Source: Burkholderia sp. WSM2232 (lineage in GTDB: Bacteria; Pseudomonadota; Gammaproteobacteria; Burkholderiales; Burkholderiaceae). From it: 64,000 bases of DNA. The translations under genes were made by a program, and so were the position numbers. Shown piece after piece: positions 34,625 to 41,561 of the stretch (its first letter is position 1; the number at the start of each line of letters is the position of its first letter). The DNA is taken from the NCBI RefSeq assembly GCF_000472545.1, contig NZ_AWZV01000031.1:21735-85734 (forward strand), given 5' to 3'. A model generated the notes under the pieces. The model ran no database searches and was not told the DNA's origin. It was given only the letters and a program-made list of their open reading frames with translations.

Positions 34625-36205
34625 CTATCGCCCAGCTTCGGCAGCCGCCCGGTCTTCCTTCAACCGGAACACAGCCACGGCGTCGTTCAGTTCGCGGCTC
34701 TGCTGTTCGAGCGACACTGCGGCAGCGGATGCTTCCTCGACGAGCGCCGAGTTGTGCTGCGTCACTTCTTCCATCTGCGTGACGCTCGTGTTGACGAGCT
34801 CGATGCCCGCGGTCTGCTCGCTCGAGGCGAGACTGATCTCGGTCATGATGGCGCTCACGCGCCGCACCGCCTCCACCACTTCTTGCATCGTCGCGCCCGC
34901 GTGTGCGACCAGCGTACTGCCGTCATTGACCTTGACGGTCGAGTCGCCAATCAGCTCGTTGATCTCACGCGCCGCGGCTGCCGAGCGCTGCGCGAGATTG
35001 CGCACCTCGGAGGCGACCACTGCGAAGCCGCGCCCCTGCTCACCCGCGCGGGCCGCTTCGACAGCCGCGTTCAACGCGAGAATGTTCGTCTGAAACGCGA
35101 TACCCTCGATCACAGCCACGATTCCGGCAATACGGTTCGAGCTCCCGGAGATCGCATCCATGGTCGCCACCACCTGGTCGACCACCTGCCCGCCGCGCGA
35201 CGCGATTTCAGAAGCGCCGGTCGCAAGCTCGACGGCGCGGCGCGCATTGTCGGCATTCTGGCGGACGGTGGCGGTCAACTGCTCCATGCTCGCCGCCGCC
35301 TGCTGCAGCGAGGCCGCGTGCTGCTCCGTGCGCGCCGACAGATCGACACTGCCGCCGGCAATCGCGCGCGCGTCCTGCACGATCGCCTCGGTACTTGCGC
35401 GGACTTTCTGGACCGTCTGCACGAGGCTGTTCTGCATGCCTTTGAGCGCATCAAGCAGATAGCCCATTTCGTTGTCGCGCTGCACGGCGATGGCGCCCGT
35501 CAGGTCGCCGCCCGCGATACGGCCGAAATGATCGACCGCCATGTTGATCGGCTGCACGATGGCGCGCGCGAGCGTGCGCTGCGCGAGCACGCCAATGCAC
35601 AACGCGACGCCGCCGGTTATGCCCAGCGCCCACAGCATCACGTGAAAACGGGCTTCGGCGTGCTCGAAGCGCGCTTTCTGGCGCTGCACCTGGTAGTCCT
35701 CGAGCGCCGTGAGCGCGGCCTGATAGTCGGCAAACAGCGCGGCGGGGGCTTCGCGCTGCGTCGTGAGGAAGTCGACGAGGTTGTCGTCGTCGAGCTGCTT
35801 GAGCGCCAGTTGCAATACCTGGGAAAAGAGACGCTGCCGCTTTGCGGTCATCGCGTCGACGAGCGGCTTTTCGATGCTGTCGGGCGCATGCAGCGCGCGA
35901 TAAGCATCAAGCTCGCGGTTGCTCGCGTCAAGCAGCACATGGAGCTGCGCGATGGCGTCCTTGGCCGGCTTGCCCGCGCTGATGATCTGCTCCGTTTCGC
36001 CGAGGCCGCCGCGCAGTTGCAGAAGCCGCTCTGAGCTCGTCTTCAGATGCAGCAGCGACGCGGTGTCGTCCTGGTACATATCGCGCAGCGCGCGGCTGCT
36101 GTCGTAAAGCCCGGCGATGCCGGCCACGATGACCAGCATCAGCAGCAGCGTGTAACCGGCGATCGTCGCGGCCAATCCGCCGCGGATGGTGATGTGTCTG
36201 CGCAT
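34625..36205 (-). CDS. methyl-accepting chemotaxis protein
   Basis: 526 residues. Transmembrane helix 1 spans about residues 12-33, followed by a periplasmic four-helix-bundle sensor (35-190), helix 2 (about 192-212), a HAMP domain (QRTLARAIVQPINMAVDHF) and the signalling hairpin. The hairpin tip reads NILALNAAVEAARAGEQGRG, the invariant CheA/CheW contact. No C-terminal NWETF-like pentapeptide is present, so it relies on other receptors or adaptors for efficient methylation. The ligand is unknown. It is an orphan receptor with no che genes nearby. Confidence 0.93.
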   Translation of the reverse strand: MRRHITIRGGLAATIAGYTLLLMLVIVAGIAGLYDSSRALRDMYQDDTASLLHLKTSSERLLQLRGGLGETEQIISAGKPAKDAIAQLHVLLDASNRELDAYRALHAPDSIEKPLVDAMTAKRQRLFSQVLQLALKQLDDDNLVDFLTTQREAPAALFADYQAALTALEDYQVQRQKARFEHAEARFHVMLWALGITGGVALCIGVLAQRTLARAIVQPINMAVDHFGRIAGGDLTGAIAVQRDNEMGYLLDALKGMQNSLVQTVQKVRASTEAIVQDARAIAGGSVDLSARTEQHAASLQQAAASMEQLTATVRQNADNARRAVELATGASEIASRGGQVVDQVVATMDAISGSSNRIAGIVAVIEGIAFQTNILALNAAVEAARAGEQGRGFAVVASEVRNLAQRSAAAAREINELIGDSTVKVNDGSTLVAHAGATMQEVVEAVRRVSAIMTEISLASSEQTAGIELVNTSVTQMEEVTQHNSALVEEASAAAVSLEQQSRELNDAVAVFRLKEDRAAAEAGR

Positions 36206-36584
36206 GGGCTTAAGACCGGGCGGGCTGCCTTGCCGGGTCCGTTCCTCCGGATAGCAAAGATCGGGCTGTGAAAGGGATGACGGGTCGAAAACCGACTCAC
36301 AGCTTTACGGCACGTGCGGCGCCGCGCAGTTGCGGCAATGCGACGTGGATAAAGCCGATTGCGACATGCGCGGGCTGCAAGTGGCCCCGGCGAGGGATGT
36401 GAACCGGTCGGACATCGCATGCGATGGAATGGGCGTGAACGTTGACGGGCACATTGAGCGGTACAGTGAGCAGCACAGTGAGCGACGACAGGTCAATCGC
36501 ACCGATTCCGGTTTAATATCGAACGCTCGCCCATTCGGGCATCGGCACCATTCTTCAACGTCGGCCGCAGCCGCCTGCCCGCGC
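36206..36584. other. intergenic region between the divergent chemoreceptor and EamA genes
   Basis: 379 bp with no supported gene. GTTTAATATC near 36509 could be part of a -10 region for the EamA gene. The frame upstream of the EamA start is open but not protein-like. Confidence 0.35.
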
Positions 36585-37427
36585 ATGCTTAGCTATACCG
36601 GTGGTCTCGTTCTGTTCGCAGCCCTGCTGCATGCAAGCTGGAACGCGTTGCTGCACGGCAATCGCGACCGTTTTCTCTCGATGACGTGGATGAGCGTCGC
36701 CATCGCGGCGGTCAGCACGCCCATCGTTGTGTTCCTGCCGTTGCCGGACGCCGCTGCATGGCCGTATGTCATCGCATCGGGGCTCGTGCATATCGCCTAC
36801 AACGCGAGTCTCGTGCACGCGTACCGCCGCGGCGATCTGGCGCAGGCGTATCCGGTAGCGCGTGGCTCGTCGCCGCTGCTCGTCGCGCTTGGCGCGGCGC
36901 TGTTCGCTCATGAGTTGATCGGCCCGCTGCACGCGCTCGGCATCGCGATGATCTGCGGCGGCATCATCGCCATCGCGCTGCAAGGCGGGCGCGTGTCGCG
37001 CGCGGGCGTGCTGGCCGCGCTGACCACTGGCGCGACCATCGCGCTGTACACGGTCATAGACGGCATCGGCGTGCGGCTGTCCGGCGGCAAGGCGCTCGCC
37101 TATACCGCGTGGATGTTTCTGTTCTACTGGCTGATGCCGGTGCTGTTCGTCGCACGACGCGGCCTGGCCGCGCTGTGGACCCCGCTGCGTTCGACGCCGG
37201 CCGCGGTCGTTTCGTCGCTCGGGGGTGGGCTCGTGGCGGTGGGGGCGTACGGCATCGTGATCTGGGCGATGCAGTCCGGCGCAATGGGCACCGTGTCTGC
37301 ATTGCGCGAGACCAGCGTGGTGTTCGCGGTGCTGATCGGACGCCTGTTCCTCGGCGAAACGGTGACCGGCAAGCGCTGGCTGGCCTGCGTGGTGGTCGCG
37401 GCCGGTGCGGTGTGTCTGGGGCTGTGA
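36585..37427 (+). CDS. EamA/DMT family transporter
   Basis: 280 residues from the ATG at 36585 (MLSYTGGLVLFAALLHASWNALLHG, split after LLHAS). It has ten membrane helices in two EamA repeats, with HIAYNASLVHAYRRGDLAQAYPVARG in the first half and SALRETSVVFAVLIGRLFLGE in the second. Such carriers export amino acids or other small metabolites. The substrate is not predictable. The open frame continues upstream to 36330, but those residues are not hydrophobic or conserved. Confidence 0.86.
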   Translation: MLSYTGGLVLFAALLHASWNALLHGNRDRFLSMTWMSVAIAAVSTPIVVFLPLPDAAAWPYVIASGLVHIAYNASLVHAYRRGDLAQAYPVARGSSPLLVALGAALFAHELIGPLHALGIAMICGGIIAIALQGGRVSRAGVLAALTTGATIALYTVIDGIGVRLSGGKALAYTAWMFLFYWLMPVLFVARRGLAALWTPLRSTPAAVVSSLGGGLVAVGAYGIVIWAMQSGAMGTVSALRETSVVFAVLIGRLFLGETVTGKRWLACVVVAAGAVCLGL

Positions 37428-37828
37428 ATGCTGGCGCTGGCGCGCGTTGAGCGCTGAGTTGGGCTCTGGGGTGTTGGACCATGACGCCTGTTACCCGGGC
37501 TTGGCCTTGGGCTTGGCCTTGGGCTTGGGCTTGGGCTTGGGCTTGGGCTTGGGCTTGGGCTTGGGCTTGGGCTTGGGCTTGGGCTTGGCCTTGGGCTTGG
37601 GCTTGGGCTTGGGCTTGGGCTTGGGCTTGGGCTTGGGCTTGGGCTTGGGCTTGGGCCTTGGGCCTTGGGCCTCGGGCCTCGCGCCTCGGGCACCAGGCTT
37701 GACGCCTCAGCCCTCGGGCATCAGGCTTGAGGCTTCAGGCATCGGGCCGCGCGCCTTCACCGCTAGCCCCGTCATTCCGGATCTCAGGCGCTCGCCAAGC
37801 CCAAGCCCGCCCCCTACGCGTCACCGCT
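37428..37828. other. non-coding gap dominated by a G-rich hexamer array
   Basis: 401 bp between the EamA gene and the convergent DUF5666-like gene. More than half is the TTGGGC array and its decayed flanks, which run on to about 37745 as CTCGGGC variants. Open frames of LG or SP dipeptides across it are repeat artefacts. Confidence 0.7.
37501..37656. repeat. 26-copy hexanucleotide tandem repeat (TTGGGC)n
   Basis: 156 bp of exact six-base periodicity: 23 TTGGGC units and three TTGGCC variants at 37501, 37513 and 37585. Every unit on the plus strand has a GGG tract separated by three bases, so the strand could form G-quadruplexes. Its length should vary between isolates. Confidence 0.95.
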
Positions 37829-38443
37829 TCACATCGGCGGCGCGACACCATCCTTTTCAACCACCACGCGCTGAGCGACATACGCGCCCTGCGACGCCGC
37901 CGTTGCCACGACGAACACCTTCTTGCCCGGCGTGAGATCGGCGCGCGCAGCCGGCGTGAAGGTCACGACGGGCACGTTCGGCGGCACCGTCACTTCGTTG
38001 CTGCCGCCCTTGTACGAGAGCTTCAGGTTCCGGCCGCTCGTGCCTTGAACCACGGTGTCGACGTTCGCGTTCGTCATCGTGCTGTTGGGGCCGAGGTCCC
38101 AGTTGTAGTGACCCTCGCCCGTGCCGCGCGCGGCTTCCGGAAATACCACGACTTCCGTGGCAGTGAGCTTGCCGTCGGTGCCCGTGGTCGCGGCAGTGCC
38201 GACGAACGAACCCGGCTTGATATCGGAAAGCTGCATCGACTTGACCGCCGACACGGCGACAGTCGGCTTGAGTTCGACCGACACCGTGTCGCCACTGCGG
38301 CGATGCACCTTCAGCACGTCGCCGTCGAGCGAAACGATGTCGCCGCGAATGCGCGACGGTTTGGCGGCGGGCGTCTGTGCGAGCGCGGCGCCGGCAAAAC
38401 CCAGCGTCGCCAGGGTGATGCCGAGTTTGAGGCGAATAGACAT
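37829..38443 (-). CDS. exported protein of DUF5666-like type
   Basis: 204 residues from the ATG at 38443, with GGAG nine bases upstream; a second in-frame ATG at 38458 is less likely. A signal peptide ends at ALAQ. The mature part has repeated beta-rich segments (RIRGDIVSLDGDVLKVHRRSGDTVSVEL, and FVGTAATTGTDGKLTATEVVVFPE) of the OB-like DUF5666 kind that often bind small ligands. The function is unknown. It lies 195 bp downstream of the molybdopterin protein on the same strand and might belong to that unit. Confidence 0.7.
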   Translation of the reverse strand: MSIRLKLGITLATLGFAGAALAQTPAAKPSRIRGDIVSLDGDVLKVHRRSGDTVSVELKPTVAVSAVKSMQLSDIKPGSFVGTAATTGTDGKLTATEVVVFPEAARGTGEGHYNWDLGPNSTMTNANVDTVVQGTSGRNLKLSYKGGSNEVTVPPNVPVVTFTPAARADLTPGKKVFVVATAASQGAYVAQRVVVEKDGVAPPM

Positions 38444-38472
38444 GAATGAACGCTCCATGAGAAACGGTTATG

Positions 38473-38608
38473 GGACTGCAAAACGCGGACTGCGAAAGAC
38501 GGACTGCAAAAGCGAAACTGCAAAAAAGACGAACTGCAAATAAAAGAAACCGCAAAAAAGAACGGCAAAAGAGCAACCGCAAAACAGGCACGGCAAAGCA
38601 ACACCACC
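38473..38608. repeat. A-rich degenerate repeat of CTGCAAAA-like units
   Basis: About a dozen imperfect copies of (A)CTGCAAAA / CCGCAAAA spaced roughly every 10-16 bases fill the gap between the molybdopterin gene and the DUF5666-like gene. The strand is strongly purine-biased, unlike its GC-rich surroundings. No gene is visible. Confidence 0.6.
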
Positions 38609-38638
38609 TGGCCATGCACGGCAAATGGAAGCCGGCAA

Positions 38639-39430
38639 TCAGGAACCGCCGAACCAGTTATAGCCCTGGTTCTCCCAGTAACCGCCGGGATAGTCGTTGG
38701 TCACGCTGATCGCGACGATATGCTTCGGGTTCTTGTAACCGAGCTTGGTAGGGATGCGCAGCTTCATCGGGAAGCCGTACTTGGGCGGCAGTGTCGCGCC
38801 GTCGTAACCGAGCGTGAGCTGCGTCTGCGGATGCAGCGCCGTCGGCATGTCGATACTGGTCCAATAGTTGTCCGCACAATGCAGGGACACGTATTTCGCC
38901 GTTATATCGGCCCCCGCGCGCTTGAGGAACTCGGCGAAGCGCACGCCGTCCCAGCGGCCGATCGCGCTCCATCCTTCAATGCAGATATGCCGCGTGATCT
39001 GGCTCTCCTGCGGCAGCGCGCGCAGTTCGTCGAGCGTCCACACGCGCTTGCCGTTCGCGAGGCCGCTCACCTGCAGCCGGTAGCTCGCCGCGTCGACCTC
39101 GGGCACGTCGTCGATGTCGTAGAACGCATTGAAGGGAAACGGCCGCGTAATCATCGACTCCGCGTACGTCGGCGCCAGTGTCTTCGGGCTGAAGAGCAGC
39201 GCCTGCACGTCGTCGTTGAATGACGACATCTTGCGCAGCATCGTGTTCACTGACTTGTCGTTCGAGAGATCGCAGCCCGACAAGAGCGCGATCCCGCCTA
39301 GCGTGAGAATGCGTTGGCCGAGCAGGCGGCGCGCCGGGTTTTTCAGCTCGCCGCGCGCGTCCTTGATGATGGTCTGCGCATGTGAAACCGCGAACGCACT
39401 GGGTTTTCCGGATTTGTTGGGTAAGGTCAT
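38639..39430 (-). CDS. molybdopterin-dependent oxidoreductase (sulfite oxidase/MsrP-like), probable lipoprotein
   Basis: 263 residues from the ATG at 39430. The catalytic domain has the sulfite-oxidase-fold motif RHICIEGWSAIGRWDGVRF, whose Cys ligates molybdenum, and DMPTALHPQTQLTLGYDG and KYGFPMKLRIP downstream. The N-terminus has a long 33-residue leader, then ARRLLGQRILTLGGIALLSGC, which reads as a Tat-like signal ending in a lipobox. It lies 2 bp after the cytochrome b gene, which probably supplies electrons at the membrane. The substrate may be methionine sulfoxide or another S- or N-oxide. Confidence 0.85.
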   Translation of the reverse strand: MTLPNKSGKPSAFAVSHAQTIIKDARGELKNPARRLLGQRILTLGGIALLSGCDLSNDKSVNTMLRKMSSFNDDVQALLFSPKTLAPTYAESMITRPFPFNAFYDIDDVPEVDAASYRLQVSGLANGKRVWTLDELRALPQESQITRHICIEGWSAIGRWDGVRFAEFLKRAGADITAKYVSLHCADNYWTSIDMPTALHPQTQLTLGYDGATLPPKYGFPMKLRIPTKLGYKNPKHIVAISVTNDYPGGYWENQGYNWFGGS

Positions 39431-39432
39431 GA

Positions 39433-40026
39433 TCAGCGCCCCCGAATCATCACGAGAAGCGAGCGCGGCACCAGCGCCACCATCGCCACATGCACGACGA
39501 AGAACGCGACCAGCACGCTCATAGCAGAGAAATGCACGACTCGCGCGTTGTCGTAGCCGCCCATCAGCGTGCGCAACAGCGGGAACTGCACGGACTTCCA
39601 GATCGCGAGTCCGGACAGAATGACAAGCGCAATATCCACGATCACTACGAGATAGGCGAACTTTTGCACCGCGTTGTAGCGCGACAGGTCCTCGTGGCCG
39701 AGCTTGCCGCGCAACGCGGCGCTCAGGTCGCTTGCGAGCGAGCGCAAGCTCACTGGCAACAGCTTTTGCCGCAAGCGGCCCGAAGCGAGATTGAGCCCGA
39801 CGTAGACAATGAAATTGGCGACCAGCAGCCACATGACCGCGAAGTGCCATTGCAACGCGCCGCCGAGCCAGCCGCCCAGCGTGATGGCCGACGGAAACCG
39901 CCAGTCCGCGAAGATCGGCGACGCGTTGTAGATCTGCCAGCCGCTCGTCACCATCAGCATGACGGCGAGCGCATTAATCCAGTGTGAGATGCGGACCCAG
40001 GCGGGTTGAATCTTCGTGTAACTCAA
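39433..40026 (-). CDS. cytochrome b561-type membrane protein, redox partner of the molybdopterin enzyme
   Basis: 197 residues with four or five membrane helices. Haem-ligand histidines are in WVRISHWINALAV (helix 1), LQWHFAVMWLL (helix 2) and VVHFSAMSVLVAFFVVHVAM (last helices). The start is TTG at 40026 with GAGG upstream. It is placed directly before the molybdopterin gene with a 2-bp gap, so it most likely links quinol oxidation to that enzyme. Confidence 0.87.
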   Translation of the reverse strand: MSYTKIQPAWVRISHWINALAVMLMVTSGWQIYNASPIFADWRFPSAITLGGWLGGALQWHFAVMWLLVANFIVYVGLNLASGRLRQKLLPVSLRSLASDLSAALRGKLGHEDLSRYNAVQKFAYLVVIVDIALVILSGLAIWKSVQFPLLRTLMGGYDNARVVHFSAMSVLVAFFVVHVAMVALVPRSLLVMIRGR

Positions 40027-40318
40027 GGCGGCCTCGTGGTGGATAGCTGCAAAAAAATCGGCACTGTCATGGGCGTAAACAGCGGTTGTAGGCAGCTATT
40101 CCATTGCATGGGCAATTTATTTCGGCGCTGGGCGCGAGGCGCGCAGATCGGGCCACCGGCCAATCCGCCAATCCCCCAATCGGCGGACGATGCGCACGAA
40201 CACACGGACAAAGACTATTGGATTTCTCTAGAGTTGATGGGTCGCCGGCCAATGCCGGCCGGCGAAGCCGCGCCGACTCCCGGCGCGAGCCAACTCAAGG
40301 ACCAAAGGAAAAACCACA

Positions 40319-41533
40319 ATGGGAACCTCTCTTTACAACGAACCATCGACTGCCGGCGACGTGCACAGCACCTCGATGCTGCGCCCGGCCGGTGCGCCGC
40401 TGACGCTCAAACACACGATCCACCCCGAGCAGATTCGCGACAATCTGCCCGCGGGCCAGGGTGGCATCGGCTTTCTCTTTCACGCTACGGACTGGGAGAC
40501 GCTTTCTTTCTCCTTTCACAACGTCAAGACCCGTAACGCGTCATTCGAGGAAGAGCTCTGGCGCACCAGTCCTTTCATTGCCTCGCCGATCTATCTCGGC
40601 TCGCAGATGATCGGCGCGAACATTGCATGCCCGGTGCCGCTGGAGCTTTGGCTCGGCAGCCCGCGCGGCATCAAGCGGTTTCGCGAAACGCAGTTTTTCC
40701 CCGCGCTGGAACTGGCGAAGCAGGCAGGCCTGAACATGGTTGCGATGGGCGCCTCCACGCCATACGCCTGCAACTATGGAGCGCTGCCGCGGCAGACCAG
40801 GCCGCCGCACATCACGACGGGCCACGCGGCGACCGCGGCGATGCTGAAAGACTGGGCGATGCACTGCTGCAACGAGCTCGACCTCGAATTCGGCAACATG
40901 AAGCTCGCCCTCTTCGGCGCGGCGGGACGGCTCGGCACGACGGTGGCCAAGTACCTGCTCTATAAGGAAACGCCGCGTGAACTGGTGCTGATCGACCTGC
41001 CGGACAAGGTCAACCTGCTGGCGGATCAGGCCCGCGAGCTGATGGCGGCCGACCTGCTCGGACACACCAAGGTGTCGGTCCACACCTTCAGCCCCGAGAA
41101 GCCCTTGCCGCAGTTCGACGGCGCGATTCTCGCGAGCAGCACCAGCGTGCCTTATCTGACGGCTGCCGATCTGAAACGGGCGCGCTTCTGGATCGACGAC
41201 TCGCATCCACGCGCCGCGAGCGTGGAGGCGGAACTCGCGTCGCGCGGACATACGCTATATATTGAATGTTTCGCGCGCGGCCCGGCCGGTCTCGATTCGC
41301 GCTTTCCGTTCCGGCTGCCGAGCACGCGCGACTGCTATACGTGTTTCGCCGAGGGTTATGCCGCCTGGCAGGAAGGTATCGCTTCCGACTTCATTATCGG
41401 CAGCCCGCCCGTATGGTCCGTCTCCTATACTCATGGGCTGTTGAAAAAGTACGGATTCTCGGTCGGACCTTTTCACGGCAAGGACGGCTCGGCGATCAAC
41501 CTCGATCTGGGCGTAACCGCAAATATGAATTAA
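40319..41533 (+). CDS. acyl-ACP reductase-like (AAR-like) oxidoreductase
   Basis: 404 residues. A Rossmann motif GAAGRLG is at 200-206, preceded by a TTGHA block at 167-171. The C-terminal region has DCYTCFAEGYAAWQEG with Cys342, then KKYGFSVGPF. The order and spacing resemble cyanobacterial long-chain acyl-[ACP] reductase: TTGN, GxxGxxG, then an ACFAES motif holding the catalytic Cys, then KHGFRPL. That enzyme reduces acyl-ACP or acyl-CoA to a fatty aldehyde through a thioester on the Cys. The residue match is from memory, not an alignment. The stop is 28 bp before a CqsS/PhcS-like sensor kinase, suggesting a signal synthase. It could instead be a shikimate-dehydrogenase-like oxidoreductase. 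Confidence 0.65.
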   Translation: MGTSLYNEPSTAGDVHSTSMLRPAGAPLTLKHTIHPEQIRDNLPAGQGGIGFLFHATDWETLSFSFHNVKTRNASFEEELWRTSPFIASPIYLGSQMIGANIACPVPLELWLGSPRGIKRFRETQFFPALELAKQAGLNMVAMGASTPYACNYGALPRQTRPPHITTGHAATAAMLKDWAMHCCNELDLEFGNMKLALFGAAGRLGTTVAKYLLYKETPRELVLIDLPDKVNLLADQARELMAADLLGHTKVSVHTFSPEKPLPQFDGAILASSTSVPYLTAADLKRARFWIDDSHPRAASVEAELASRGHTLYIECFARGPAGLDSRFPFRLPSTRDCYTCFAEGYAAWQEGIASDFIIGSPPVWSVSYTHGLLKKYGFSVGPFHGKDGSAINLDLGVTANMN

Positions 41534-41561
41534 CCGGGTCGTCAATGTCACTGGAGGCCAG

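Noticed and set aside
37405..37935. Frames of LG, AW or SP dipeptide repeats
   Set aside because: They arise only from the TTGGGC array, lack a ribosome binding site and change with repeat number.
40319..41533. A CqsA- or PhcB-type signal synthase
   Set aside because: There is no PLP-dependent aminotransferase lysine motif and no SAM-binding motif; the Rossmann and CFAE motifs point to a reductase instead.
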